A stretch of 52,401 nucleotides of DNA from contig WQVM01000003.1 in the NCBI GenBank assembly GCA_009783985.1, forward strand, positions 1 through 52,401, given 5' to 3'. The translations under genes were made by a program, and so were the position numbers. Source of the stretch: Bacillota bacterium (lineage in GTDB: Bacteria > Bacillota > Clostridia > Christensenellales > Pumilibacteraceae). Below the pieces are notes generated by a model, which searched no databases, had not been told where the DNA came from, and saw only the letters and a list, made by a program, of their open reading frames with translations. Below are positions 41,157 through 51,106 of the stretch, piece after piece. Position 1 is the first letter of the stretch, and every line of letters begins with the position of its first letter.

Positions 41157-43421
41157 ATGAAAAAAACAAAAAGATTATTGGCTTTTGCGATTGCGCTAAT
41201 TATGGCACTTTCGGTGTCGTTAGTGTTTGTGGCATGTGGTGGCGATGACACGCCGCCGGCTGTTACTGTAAGCTCGATTGCGGTAACAACACCGCCGACA
41301 ACAACGGCATATACCGTAGGGCAAACTTTTGACCCAGCGGGAATGGTTGTAACTGCAACGATGAGTGACAACACAACTGCCAATGTAACAGCAGATACGA
41401 TTTTTGCTCCTGCAGGAGCGCTTGCACTTGGTGATACGGTAATCACTATTACCCATACGCCGAGCGGCAGAACCACGACTCAAGCAATTACTGTTGCTGA
41501 TGAGTCTACACCGGCAGAACGTTTTGTTTGGAGCGGATTAACAGACTTAATTACAGAATATTTCTACGGAGATGTTTTTGGACCTGCAGATGTAGTAAGA
41601 GGTGTTACTGTAACTGATGCCAATGAGGAAATTGTCGTAGGTGAATACGGCTATCAAATTTTGGCAAACTTAGTTTCGTATACTTCGGCTCTTGATGAGT
41701 ATGGTATTATAGAAGTTGGTGAGTATGTCATAACACTTAGACTTGCAGACGAAGATGGTGAAACCGTTACTGTAGGCGGCACTCCAGTAACAGCCACAAG
41801 AAGAATAATTGTTACAGACATTTTGCCTCAATATGTTGTTGAATTGGGTGTGCCTTCGGTAAATCCTGGTCCTTGGGGAACTGGGGCAAATATGACTGGC
41901 ATTCCGGCTGGCGAAGCGGCAATTATTAATCGTCTTGTGGGAACAACTGGTAGATTTATGTCAGTTCACCAAAATAATTTTATTGATGTTGCAACTCTTA
42001 GCGAAGACGCTGACCCCTCAGGATTGGACGGCTATACTTTTGTTGACCATAGAGATGACGGAGTGTATAGCTTTAGATTTCCTGCATTTGTTAGAAATGC
42101 ATTGAGTATTAGACTTTTTCATAATTCAGGCAACCAAACAAGATTAGTAACACAGCTTGGTGGTTCTGGTATGCTTGCAATGGTTTGCCAAAGAGGAATT
42201 GTTCAGGTAGCTATCGAAGGAATGAATCCCAGAGCTATTATTTCGGCTAACAATCCTGTCCGTGTAGGCGGATTGGGTGCAGTGCCGGTGACTTTTAATG
42301 ACGGCGAAAATAGTTTTACAATTGATAATGCAACAGGTGACATAGGAATTAATATTCCTATACTTCCGGGGTGGACAATGATATATGCTTCTAATGCAGA
42401 TATCAATACGGGAGTGTTTGCTAATATCAGTAACGGCGATGCAAATAGCACATCATTTATTAGAGATAACTTTGTCAATAGCTTTGGTAGAGTTGCAAGA
42501 ATTTTCCTTAATGACGGAACATCAGAACCTCTTGCAAATAGCGGAATGGTTCAATCCTATGCAGAGGGTACACTCATAACTAATTATTCGCAAGGTTCAC
42601 CTTTCCGTAGGGACACAGCAGCAATGACAGTTTTTGTTGGTGCGACAGTTAATGAGGCTTTTATTAATGCTAATATTTTTACAGGTATGACTTTTGAGCG
42701 TACTCCTCAAACATTCGGCATTGCTACTTCTTTTGTGCCACAAGCTAGTGATTTTGAAATCCTGACAGATATTTCAAGCGGAATTGATACTTCCAGTGCA
42801 GGTTCGCATCCAATTGAAATCAAATTAAATTACGCTACAGATAGTTATATTATTTTTACAAGAAATATTAGTGTAGTTGCTCCGACAACATATATTACTT
42901 TCGGAACTAATCCAGCTCAATATTTTGTACCTGTTGCTAACACCAATCCAATCATCTTTAATGAGGGTAGTGCTGCGGGCACAGGGCAGATAGGAATTTT
43001 CTCGTATGAGTGGTGGACTGGCGGAAACGCTATGAGCAATGACAGAACTATTCCTGCCAATTTTGGAGCGGCAATGATAATCGAAGCTGACGGTTCGCTT
43101 GTTATGTTTGTAATGACGGCTGCTTTGTCGGGACTTCAAAATCTTTATACTGCCGAGCATCCTACAGGCACAGATTACAGAGATCCTGTAACAGGGGTTG
43201 GTCTTGTATATAACGATATGCGTCAGTTGATTGTCGAAGGTTTTGATGACCTTGTTACACCAGGTCGTTATGTGATTTTGATACAACAAAATGCTGGAGG
43301 AAATAATGTGCGTGATTGGGCTGTCAATAATTTGAGAGCAAGTCTTAACGCTCAAGGCGGATTTGCGGCAGCTAGCATTAGAGTTGCAGTTCCTAATGTA
43401 GTCACAATTCCTTCTTCTTAA
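41157..43421 (+). CDS. large lipoprotein with Ig-like (Big_3) domain
   Basis: A 754-residue lipoprotein: signal (MKKTKRLLAFAIALIMALSVSLVFVAC) with lipobox VAC at residues 25-27, then an Ig-like Big_3 domain (~38-118; AYTVGQTFDPAGMVVTATM), a second similar segment (~125-225) and about 520 residues of beta-rich sequence that I do not recognise (IPAGEAAIINRLVGTTG, WTMIYASNADINTG, IFSYEWWTGGNAMSNDRT). Likely a surface glycan-binding protein of the operon. Good ribosome site (AAAGGAG, 8-9 nt before ATG). Confidence 0.75.
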   Translation: MKKTKRLLAFAIALIMALSVSLVFVACGGDDTPPAVTVSSIAVTTPPTTTAYTVGQTFDPAGMVVTATMSDNTTANVTADTIFAPAGALALGDTVITITHTPSGRTTTQAITVADESTPAERFVWSGLTDLITEYFYGDVFGPADVVRGVTVTDANEEIVVGEYGYQILANLVSYTSALDEYGIIEVGEYVITLRLADEDGETVTVGGTPVTATRRIIVTDILPQYVVELGVPSVNPGPWGTGANMTGIPAGEAAIINRLVGTTGRFMSVHQNNFIDVATLSEDADPSGLDGYTFVDHRDDGVYSFRFPAFVRNALSIRLFHNSGNQTRLVTQLGGSGMLAMVCQRGIVQVAIEGMNPRAIISANNPVRVGGLGAVPVTFNDGENSFTIDNATGDIGINIPILPGWTMIYASNADINTGVFANISNGDANSTSFIRDNFVNSFGRVARIFLNDGTSEPLANSGMVQSYAEGTLITNYSQGSPFRRDTAAMTVFVGATVNEAFINANIFTGMTFERTPQTFGIATSFVPQASDFEILTDISSGIDTSSAGSHPIEIKLNYATDSYIIFTRNISVVAPTTYITFGTNPAQYFVPVANTNPIIFNEGSAAGTGQIGIFSYEWWTGGNAMSNDRTIPANFGAAMIIEADGSLVMFVMTAALSGLQNLYTAEHPTGTDYRDPVTGVGLVYNDMRQLIVEGFDDLVTPGRYVILIQQNAGGNNVRDWAVNNLRASLNAQGGFAAASIRVAVPNVVTIPSS

Positions 43422-43447
43422 GAATTTTTATAAGATATAAAAAACTC

Positions 43448-43502
43448 GCACTTTTAAGGGGTTGTCAATTGTATTTCAAAGACAAGCCCTTAAAAGATGT
43501 GC
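43448..43502 (+). promoter_or_regulatory. intercistronic stem-loop before the solute-binding protein
   Basis: GCACTTTTAAGGGGTTGTC (43448-43466) pairs with GACAAGCCCTTAAAA...GTGC (43481-43502). No T run. Such stems upstream of binding-protein genes commonly protect processed mRNA and raise expression over neighbouring genes. Confidence 0.7.
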
Positions 43503-43620
43503 TTTAGTGTGCCGCTTGGGTTACGGAACAACTCTAATGATTGCTTATTTAGGCATATTTTGTAGTTGTTTGATGAGTATGGCAAATATGTTGTTGTCAT
43601 ATTGACAAGGAGAAAATATA

Positions 43621-45207
43621 ATGAAAAAAATTGTAATCCTTTTGCTTTCGACAATTCTTGCGTTTTCGATGCTTGCGTTTTCGATGCTTGTGTTTTCTGC
43701 CTGTGGTTTGACAGGCGGGGGAGGCTTTAGGACGGTTAATTTGGACATTGACCTTAACAACAAACCTAATCTCAACATAATGTTTCCAAACACAGGGCTG
43801 TCAAACGATGTGTTTAATGACCAAAACAATATAACTGTAAGAACAGCAAGAGAGCTGACAGGGTATACGGTCAATTATATGCAACTTGCGGCTACACCTG
43901 CTGCTTTGCAGTTGCATTTTACTAATCAAACGAACATGAATGCGATTAAGGTTACTAAGGCTCAATTTGACAGCCTTGTTGCTGATGGCGCACTTGTTGA
44001 TCTTACAGCCGGCATTGAAAAATTTGGACCGACTATGCGCACAGTAATAAGTGATGCGAGTTGGGATGCGGTAACCTACGAAGGCAGAATTTTTGGAATT
44101 CCAGAAATTGTTTCTAATGACAATGTAGACAGAACACTGTTTTTTAATATGGTTCATTTGCGCGCTGCGGGCATACAAACCCTTCCGACTACACGAGAAG
44201 AACTTAGGCATGCACTTCAAGCACTCTACACACATCATGGCGGAGCTCAGAATCATTCTTACCGTGCTTTGACTTTTGGCAGATTTGATAGCTTTATTGA
44301 CCCAATTGCTGCGAGTTTTGGATTAGGAAATCAATGGAGAGATGTAAATGGTGAGCTGAAATTCTTTTTTGAGCAACCTGAAATGAGGGACTATCTCGAA
44401 TTTATGCATAGTTTGAGAAGTACTACAGGATTGATTGATGAGAGCTTTTTGACTCAATCGGCAGCCGATGCTATGAGTAAGTTTATTAATGGCAATGCAT
44501 CAGTAATTGTCGCAGGTTGGGCGAACGCCGTCAGTTTTCTTAATGCACCACATACAAACGCATCTAATGTAAATGACAGGTTTGCCGCACTACCCGGACT
44601 AAGAGCTGAGGGTGCTGACGGTGATTTTGTAAATTTTCAAAATAGCGGAGTATCCTTTGTGACGGTTGTTCCGTGGTGGGCGGCAAATGAGGGTGGCTTT
44701 GTTATTGATTGGATTGACCAAAAATTGGGAGAAGATAACTTTAGACTTCTTACAATTGGGGAGCAAGGTGTTCATCATCAATTTATCAATAATGAATATT
44801 GGCCTATTTTGCCTGCTTTTGATGAGCTAAACCATGCAGATAATTATATGATGGGAAGTAACGAGCTTTTTTATTCTGATTTTTGGTTTGCGCGGTTGAG
44901 AAAAAGCGGCAATTTTCCTGATGGAGGTTATCTATTTAATTTTTGGGCATCTATGCAACCAAGAACAACTCACATCACATCTAATAACCCTATTATTGGC
45001 AAGAGAAATCCAATGAGGTCAGCGCCGACAATCACCGAATATGCGACTGTTAGAGACAGAATTGAAATAGATGTAGAGGACGCTATCCGTGCTATTATTT
45101 TTAGCGGCAATGTAAACGCTGCTTATGCGACTGCACTAAACAGATGGAGAGCTGATGGCGGAACGGCAGCGACTGCAGCGATTAATAGATGGTACACTAA
45201 TAGATAA
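43621..45207 (+). CDS. ABC transporter solute-binding lipoprotein
   Basis: A 528-residue extracellular sugar-binding protein of the LplA-like type. Lipoprotein signal with Cys near residue 26 (SMLVFSACGLTGGGG). Characteristic parts: ITVRTARELTGYTVNYMQ, YEGRIFGIPEIVSNDNVDRTLFFN, HLRAAGIQTLPTTREEL, SVIVAGWANAVSFLN and WIDQKLGEDNFRLLTIGEQG. The DNA for the signal peptide contains a direct repeat of 15 nt (GCGTTTTCGATGCTT twice, then a diverged third), giving LAFSMLAFSMLVFS. Shine-Dalgarno AAGGAG lies ten nucleotides upstream. Feeds the two permeases that follow; likely binds an imported oligosaccharide. Confidence 0.9.
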   Translation: MKKIVILLLSTILAFSMLAFSMLVFSACGLTGGGGFRTVNLDIDLNNKPNLNIMFPNTGLSNDVFNDQNNITVRTARELTGYTVNYMQLAATPAALQLHFTNQTNMNAIKVTKAQFDSLVADGALVDLTAGIEKFGPTMRTVISDASWDAVTYEGRIFGIPEIVSNDNVDRTLFFNMVHLRAAGIQTLPTTREELRHALQALYTHHGGAQNHSYRALTFGRFDSFIDPIAASFGLGNQWRDVNGELKFFFEQPEMRDYLEFMHSLRSTTGLIDESFLTQSAADAMSKFINGNASVIVAGWANAVSFLNAPHTNASNVNDRFAALPGLRAEGADGDFVNFQNSGVSFVTVVPWWAANEGGFVIDWIDQKLGEDNFRLLTIGEQGVHHQFINNEYWPILPAFDELNHADNYMMGSNELFYSDFWFARLRKSGNFPDGGYLFNFWASMQPRTTHITSNNPIIGKRNPMRSAPTITEYATVRDRIEIDVEDAIRAIIFSGNVNAAYATALNRWRADGGTAATAAINRWYTNR

Positions 45208-45225
45208 AACATTTGTGAGGAACTT

Positions 45226-46182
45226 GTGCTAGTTAAAATTAAAAAAAAATCAACTTTTTATAAGGTTAAAAAGTATCGTAAAATATTGCCGTTTCTTTTG
45301 CCGGCGATGATTTTGGCATTCGTATTTAGCTATATACCTATGCTTGGATTGATAGTAGCATTTAAGGATAGGCTTAATCTAACAGCGTTCACACCATTTG
45401 AGGCGTTCGCAAACGCTAACTGGACATTAGATAACTTCACAAGACTTTTTGGTTCGACAGAGTTTCTTCAGGCTGTGAGAAATACGCTTGTAATAAGTTT
45501 TTTGAAGATAGTTATTCTTTTTCCGTTGCCTATTTTCTTTGCTATTCTTATTACTGAGGTTAAAAACAAATTTTCTAATAAGACGGTTCAAGCGATATTA
45601 TACTTGCCGCACTTTTTGAGTTGGCCGATTGTAATTGGAATATTTATGAATGTTTTTGATCCTAGTAGCGGAGCCGTCAACAATATTCTAATTAGAATGG
45701 GATTGATGAATTATCAGCAACCTACTTTTTGGTTTGCTGATAGGGGTTGGTTTCATTTTATGATGTTGCTTACTGCAGGATACAAAGATATTGGTTGGAG
45801 TTGTATCATTTATATTGCAGCAATCATGGCAATCGATACAGAAATGTTTGAGGCGGCAAGAATTGACGGTGCGAATAAGTTTCAGCAAGTACGGTATATC
45901 ACAATACCTAGCATTGTGTCCACTATTGCATTGTTGCTAATTATTCGAATAGGTTTTCTTATGGATGCCGGATTTGAGCAAATCTTTGCCATGATAAATC
46001 CTGAGGTTAGGAGTGTTGCGGAAATCATAGGCACATATGTATATCGACTGTCATTTGACTCGGTACGTCCCGATTTTACATTTGCTACAGCTGTTGGACT
46101 GTTTAATGGGATTATTGCTTTAATCTTAATTCTTTTTGGTAATTGGACCGCAAAAAGAATTGGAGGTAAAGGCATATGGTAA
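45226..46182 (+). CDS. ABC sugar permease, LplB/MalF type
   Basis: A 318-residue permease with six TM segments (ILPFLLPAMILAFVFSYIP first) and the cytoplasmic EAA loop MFEAARIDGANKFQQVRYIT, through which it contacts an ATPase. Start codon GTG at 45226, set by GTGAGG five nucleotides upstream; it follows the binding protein by 18 nt. It overlaps the second permease by seven nucleotides. No ATPase gene is in the operon; relatives share a common MsmX-like ATPase. Confidence 0.93.
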   Translation: MLVKIKKKSTFYKVKKYRKILPFLLPAMILAFVFSYIPMLGLIVAFKDRLNLTAFTPFEAFANANWTLDNFTRLFGSTEFLQAVRNTLVISFLKIVILFPLPIFFAILITEVKNKFSNKTVQAILYLPHFLSWPIVIGIFMNVFDPSSGAVNNILIRMGLMNYQQPTFWFADRGWFHFMMLLTAGYKDIGWSCIIYIAAIMAIDTEMFEAARIDGANKFQQVRYITIPSIVSTIALLLIIRIGFLMDAGFEQIFAMINPEVRSVAEIIGTYVYRLSFDSVRPDFTFATAVGLFNGIIALILILFGNWTAKRIGGKGIW

Positions 46183-47066
46183 TCGCTAAAAAAGAAAAGG
46201 TCAGAAGCAAGATAAGGCTTGGCAAAGCAGATATTTTATTTGAAATAACCAAATGGGTTTTGTTAATTTCGTTTGCATTGTTTTGTCTTTTGCCTGTGCT
46301 TAATGTGCTAAGTCTTTCTTTCTCGAGAGCAGGAACTTCGGTAACGCTTTTGCCGGTTGACTTCACACTTTTTGCGTATATTCAGGTCGTTGAGGGGCAA
46401 GCATTTTTTCGAGCATTGGGTGTATCTTTGTTTGTTGCAATAGCGGGCACTTTTTTGTCCGTATTTGTTTTGCTTTTGGCGGCATATCCGCTTTCAAAAC
46501 CAGACTTGCCGTTCCGCAAGCCGATAATGATTTTTTTCTTAATAACAATGCTTTTTTCAGGCGGAATTGTTCCTAATTTTCTCCTTGTAAGGACACTGGG
46601 ACTTTTGGATACGACCTTCGCACTTTTTATCCCATCACTTGTGCGAGTATTTAATCTATTGTTACTAAAAACATATTTTGAAGGACTTCCGAAAAGCCTT
46701 GAAGAGTCGGCAATGCTTGATGGAGCGAGTTATTATAGAATTCTTCTTCAGATTCTTTTGCCACTTAGCTTGCCTATTGTGGCAACGGTGTCGCTTTTTA
46801 CTGCGGTTGCTTATTGGAATGATTATTTTGCTTCGTTGATTTATCAGCCTACACGACCCGAATATTTTCCGTTAGCTAGATATATTTTCGATTTGATGAC
46901 AGGTGCTGCACTAAGTGATATTTTGTCTGACCCACAAAAAGTTATGGCACGACAAAATATTCAGGCGGCGACTATTGTTTTGGCAATAATCCCTGTCTTG
47001 ATGATTTATCCTCTTGTACTCAAATATTTTACTAAGGGGATCACGGTTGGTGCAGTAAAGGGTTAG
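46176..47066 (+). CDS. ABC sugar permease, LplC/YtcP type
   Basis: A 296-residue permease partner with six TM segments (WVLLISFALFCLLPVLNVL first) and the EAA loop LEESAMLDGASYYRILLQIL. Contains the usual GGIVPNFLLVRTLGLLDT and FTAVAYWNDYFASLIY. Shine-Dalgarno GGAGGT is eight nucleotides upstream of the ATG, within the previous gene. Confidence 0.93.
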   Translation: MVIAKKEKVRSKIRLGKADILFEITKWVLLISFALFCLLPVLNVLSLSFSRAGTSVTLLPVDFTLFAYIQVVEGQAFFRALGVSLFVAIAGTFLSVFVLLLAAYPLSKPDLPFRKPIMIFFLITMLFSGGIVPNFLLVRTLGLLDTTFALFIPSLVRVFNLLLLKTYFEGLPKSLEESAMLDGASYYRILLQILLPLSLPIVATVSLFTAVAYWNDYFASLIYQPTRPEYFPLARYIFDLMTGAALSDILSDPQKVMARQNIQAATIVLAIIPVLMIYPLVLKYFTKGITVGAVKG

Positions 47067-47069
47067 TCT

Positions 47070-47957
47070 ATGGAATATATTTGCGTTGATATAGGGGGAA
47101 CGGAAATTAAGGGCGGCATTACGAAGAGTGGTAGCTTGCCGACAATGCTTGAAAAAAGGACAAGCGTTTTGACGAATGCGGAAAAAGGATTTGACGAAAT
47201 AATATTCTCACTCGATAGCTTGATTGATTTTTTCTATTCTAAAAGAACTGCAGGTATAGCTATCTCTAGTGCTGGTACAATAAACCCTTATTCGGGCAAA
47301 TGCATTTACGCTACGCAAAATCTTCCTGGGTTTACAGGGTTTAATATTAAAAACTATATTGAGAAAAAATATTCGGTGCGGTGTAGTGTTATAAACGATG
47401 GTCAAGCTGCATTGCTAGGAGAAGCTACTTACGGTGTTGCGAGAGAAAAAAAGAATATTGCAATGATGACGCTTGGCACTGGAGTGGGGGGTGCTTATTT
47501 TGCTGATGACATAGTTTTTGGGGAAGATTTTTCTTTTGGTCGTTTTGGACATTTGTGTTTTGTTAAGGAAGGGAGACTTTGCAACTGTGGCAAATTAGGC
47601 TGTGTGGAGCAATATGTTAGCACATCGGTGCTAATAGAGGATGCTAGGGAAAAGCTCGCCGTAAGTAATGGAAAAGAATTTTTCGAGCATATAAGAGCCA
47701 ACAATATTCAAGCACATAAAATTTTAGAGTCTTTTTTAGGGGATCTCGCTTCTGTGCTATTAAAAATTAACGAATTAGTTGATGTTAAGTTGTTTGTAAT
47801 TGGTGGCGGAGTAACAGGGTCTGCTGATTTGTGGATACCAAGACTGCAGAAAATATTGCCAACAAAAAATATTGTTGTAGCACAATTAGGTAACGACGCT
47901 GGAATGCTAGGAGCATTTGAGTGGCATAATAGAGAATTATCGGAGCGACTTAGATGA
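47070..47957 (+). CDS. ROK kinase, probable N-acetylmannosamine/hexosamine kinase
   Basis: A 295-residue cytosolic ROK kinase: ICVDIGGTEIKGGI, AGIAISSAGTINPYSG, CSVINDGQAALLGEATYG with the catalytic Asp, TLGTGVGGAYFAD, zinc motif CNCGKLGCVEQY and FVIGGGVTGS. In an operon headed by NanE, ManNAc kinase (NanK) is the most likely role: ManNAc to ManNAc-6-P. GlcNAc or glucose kinase cannot be excluded from sequence. AAAGGG lies near the start; it overlaps the GH84 gene by four nucleotides. Confidence 0.85.
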   Translation: MEYICVDIGGTEIKGGITKSGSLPTMLEKRTSVLTNAEKGFDEIIFSLDSLIDFFYSKRTAGIAISSAGTINPYSGKCIYATQNLPGFTGFNIKNYIEKKYSVRCSVINDGQAALLGEATYGVAREKKNIAMMTLGTGVGGAYFADDIVFGEDFSFGRFGHLCFVKEGRLCNCGKLGCVEQYVSTSVLIEDAREKLAVSNGKEFFEHIRANNIQAHKILESFLGDLASVLLKINELVDVKLFVIGGGVTGSADLWIPRLQKILPTKNIVVAQLGNDAGMLGAFEWHNRELSERLR

Positions 47958-49528
47958 ACTATTTGACAAAAGATATATTCTGTCGCAACGAATTTTATAA
48001 CGGCAGTCTCAATAAACTTCCTCTCACGGCTAAGCAAGTAAGTACAATGCCGGTGGATGGATATACGCTTACGGTACGGTACGACAAGACTGTAGTAATC
48101 GAATATTCAAATCAAAGAGCCTTTCGTTATGCCATGCGGGAGCTTAAGGAGTTGTGCGAGAAACATAAAAAAACAGTGCCTTTTATACAAATATGTGATT
48201 ACCCTGATTTTCCGATAAGAGGCATAATAGAGGGGTTTTATGGCACACCTTATTCATTTTCGACGCGTAAGTCACTAATTAAATTTTGTGATGAGAACAA
48301 ACTGAATTCATATTTTTATGCGCCAAAAGATGACTTGTACCATAGAGATAAATGGCGCGAATTATACAGTCATAAGTTTCTTGAAGAGCTTGAAAAACTT
48401 ATTGATGCTTGCAATGAAAAGCTTATTGATTTTTGGTTTTGTATAAGTCCGGGCAAAGATTTTTGCTTTTCCGACCCAAATGATTACCAGATTTTGTATG
48501 AAAAAATATCGCAAGTTGAGAAGTTTTGTGTTTGTAATTTTGGATTGCTTATGGATGACATAAGTATGGATTTGTCCGAAACGGATAAAATGAATTTTAA
48601 CTGTACCGCAAAAGCACAAGCACATTTGGCTAATAAAACTTTTGAATACTTAAAAGCACAGAACTTGTCATCACGATTAGTTTTTTGCCCAACCGAGTAT
48701 ATAGAGTATTTTGATACGCCGTATAAGCAGTCACTAAGGGAAAATCTTAATAAATCGATTAAGGTTTTTTGGACGGGATATAATACTATCGCAGAGAAAA
48801 TATGTACAAGCGAGAGCGTTGAGGTTAAAAAGACATTTGGTGTAGAAACAATGATTTGGGATAATTATCCTGTCAATGACTTTGAGCCAAAAGGTAGAAT
48901 ATATATGGGAGCGATTACGAATCGCTCTCAAGATTTATATAAAATACATAGCGGTTATATTATTAATCCAATGGAAAAATGGTATGCTAGTCAAATCGCT
49001 GTATTAACAATGGCGCACTTTGGCTGGAACGGCGCAAAATATGATGCGGAAAAATCTTTAAGAATTGCTGTAAATAGCATTGCAAATGAAAATGACTTAG
49101 ATAAAAAAGCTTTTATGGTTTTTGTTGAAGCTAATAAGTCAAATGTTATGCGGATTTCTAAACTTGATCAAAACTTGAAAAAATGGTGGGACAGTGAGAA
49201 TTTTGACAAACTAAGCCACTATTATGAAAAACTTTTGCAAGCGGTCAATATTTTGAGTGATGCAAGGGATAGTGAATTGAAAGCGGAAATAGAAATGCAT
49301 ATCAAAAATATTCGGGCAGAATGCGAAATTTTTTTCTCTTTGCCTAATATTGACGAGAAGATTTTTTCGGAATTTATTTTGTTTAAGGAGCGCGGGAGCA
49401 ATCAGTTTTTGTCAGAATATATAAAGCGCAAAAAATTGTTTTTAGATTACAATGGCATAAAAATTGATGAGCCTCGCAAAAACTATTGGGAGTTCCAGCA
49501 AATGCACCCTAACGGGTTCAAAAAATAA
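47954..49528 (+). CDS. GH84-type beta-N-acetylglucosaminidase
   Basis: A 524-residue enzyme without signal peptide, hence cytosolic. An N-terminal domain of about 90 residues (VDGYTLTVRYDKTVVIEYSN) is followed by the GH84 barrel: DFPIRGIIEGFYGTPYSF, LNSYFYAPKDDLYHRDKWR, FWFCISPGKDF, LLMDDISMD carrying the catalytic Asp-Asp pair, VFCPTEYIEYFD, KVFWTGYNTI and VETMIWDNYPVNDF. GH84 works by substrate-assisted catalysis on terminal GlcNAc. The C-terminal helical bundle (~370-524) is shorter than in secreted relatives. It probably cleaves imported GlcNAc-containing oligosaccharides. ATG overlaps the stop of the kinase (ATGA), with GGAG eight nucleotides upstream. Confidence 0.9.
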   Translation: MNYLTKDIFCRNEFYNGSLNKLPLTAKQVSTMPVDGYTLTVRYDKTVVIEYSNQRAFRYAMRELKELCEKHKKTVPFIQICDYPDFPIRGIIEGFYGTPYSFSTRKSLIKFCDENKLNSYFYAPKDDLYHRDKWRELYSHKFLEELEKLIDACNEKLIDFWFCISPGKDFCFSDPNDYQILYEKISQVEKFCVCNFGLLMDDISMDLSETDKMNFNCTAKAQAHLANKTFEYLKAQNLSSRLVFCPTEYIEYFDTPYKQSLRENLNKSIKVFWTGYNTIAEKICTSESVEVKKTFGVETMIWDNYPVNDFEPKGRIYMGAITNRSQDLYKIHSGYIINPMEKWYASQIAVLTMAHFGWNGAKYDAEKSLRIAVNSIANENDLDKKAFMVFVEANKSNVMRISKLDQNLKKWWDSENFDKLSHYYEKLLQAVNILSDARDSELKAEIEMHIKNIRAECEIFFSLPNIDEKIFSEFILFKERGSNQFLSEYIKRKKLFLDYNGIKIDEPRKNYWEFQQMHPNGFKK

Positions 49529-49547
49529 AGTCTAACTATATAAAAAT

Positions 49548-51089
49548 ATGAAAAAATGTGATATACTAATTATAGGTGCAAGCATCGGTGGAACGCTCGC
49601 AGCCTATAGTGCTGCGAAGAGCGGAAAAAAAGTTATTCTAACCGAAGAAACAGATTGGATAGGTGGTCAGTTGACAAGTCAAGCCGTACCGCCCGACGAG
49701 CATAACTTGATAGAAAGTCAAGGTTGCACAAAAACCTACCGCGAATATCGTGATGCTGTTAGGAAGCATTATCAAAATCTCAGGAATATAGTCGATGAGA
49801 TTAAGGCAAAAGATTTTTTTTGTCCAGGGGGGTCAAGCGTATCAAGAATAGCTCATGAGCCGAAGGTTGCACTAATGCTACTTAACAAAATGTTGCAACC
49901 TTTTGTCGATATTGGAAAGATAGAAATTTTGCTTAACACAACCGCAATAAGTGCGGCGGTAAGTAATGACGAAATTATGAATGTAACTCTTTCAGACAAG
50001 CAAATAATTTCGGCAAAAATTTATCTTGACGGGACTGAATGTGGCGATTTTTTGAAACTATGTGGGGCTGAATATCGTACGGGTGCTGAAAGCTTTGATG
50101 AAACTGGTGAGTTTCACGCACCAAAAATTGGAAACAAGTTTGATATGCAGCCAGTAACATGGGTTGCTGCCGTCGACAATCGTGGCAATCAAGATTGTGT
50201 TGGGGAGAAACCTGCTGAGTATGATTGGTTTAGAAAATTAAGGACACCTTATGACAAGTATCATGTTTTGTCTATGTATGGACCAGACAGCTCGACAGGC
50301 AAGGCCAAACAATTTGGTATGTTTACAAATGAAGTCGGAAAAAATGGCGAGAAGCTTTTTTCGCTTTGGACTTATCGAAGGATAATTGCAGCACATCATT
50401 ACAAGCATGGTAATCCATATGATGTTACGCTAATTAATTGGCCACAGAACGATTATTTTATGGATAACATTTTTGATTCTGCCGATGATGAGTATAACAA
50501 ATATATGGCAAAACAACTCACATTGTCATTAATATATTGGTTGCAGACAGAATGCGAAAGACCGGATGGTAAAAAAGGATATCGTGGAATTTCGCTACGC
50601 GGAGATGTGTTAGGAACTTTGGATGGATTAGCAAAGTATCCATACATCAGAGAAAGTCGTCGCATTGTACCGCTTCTGACAGTTACTGAAAATATGATTT
50701 CGAAAAAAAATCAAAAAAAGGCACCTGTTTTTGTTGACACCGTAGGCGTAGGAAGTTATCATATAGACTTGCACATTACAACTAAATCCCACACTTTCTT
50801 TTATGATTCTGTGTATCCGTTTCAAATTCCGCTTGGAAGTATGATCCCAAAAAGGCTAACAAATCTTTTGCCTTGTTGTAAAAATATCGGTACAACACAT
50901 CTTACCAATGGCTGTTACCGATTGCATCCTATTGAGTGGAATATAGGTGAAGTAGCAGGATATTTGGCGGCATTCTGTATTAATGAAAAACTTTTGCCGA
51001 GAGAAATTTATTTTGATAAAGGCATCTTGGAGAGATTTCAATCATTGCTGACGGAAAGTGGCATTCAGCTTGCATGGGAAAATCTGTAG
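49548..51089 (+). CDS. FAD-dependent oxidoreductase (FAD_oxidored family)
   Basis: A 513-residue cytosolic flavoprotein. N-terminal FAD site DILIIGASIGGTLAAYSA with the acidic end at ILTEETDWIGGQLTSQAVPPDE, as in the family that includes many sugar-cluster flavoproteins; later IYLDGTECGDFLKLCGAEYRTG, RGISLRGDVLGTLDG, YIRESRRI and the final FAD-contacting LLPCCKNIGTTHLTNGCYRLHP..EWNIGE. The substrate is unknown. A flavin oxidation in a NanE/GH84 operon is unexpected and may act on the amino sugar or its glycoside. No Shine-Dalgarno site is seen at ATG 49548. Confidence 0.85.
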   Translation: MKKCDILIIGASIGGTLAAYSAAKSGKKVILTEETDWIGGQLTSQAVPPDEHNLIESQGCTKTYREYRDAVRKHYQNLRNIVDEIKAKDFFCPGGSSVSRIAHEPKVALMLLNKMLQPFVDIGKIEILLNTTAISAAVSNDEIMNVTLSDKQIISAKIYLDGTECGDFLKLCGAEYRTGAESFDETGEFHAPKIGNKFDMQPVTWVAAVDNRGNQDCVGEKPAEYDWFRKLRTPYDKYHVLSMYGPDSSTGKAKQFGMFTNEVGKNGEKLFSLWTYRRIIAAHHYKHGNPYDVTLINWPQNDYFMDNIFDSADDEYNKYMAKQLTLSLIYWLQTECERPDGKKGYRGISLRGDVLGTLDGLAKYPYIRESRRIVPLLTVTENMISKKNQKKAPVFVDTVGVGSYHIDLHITTKSHTFFYDSVYPFQIPLGSMIPKRLTNLLPCCKNIGTTHLTNGCYRLHPIEWNIGEVAGYLAAFCINEKLLPREIYFDKGILERFQSLLTESGIQLAWENL

Positions 51090-51106
51090 CAACTAAGGAA
51101 AATAAT

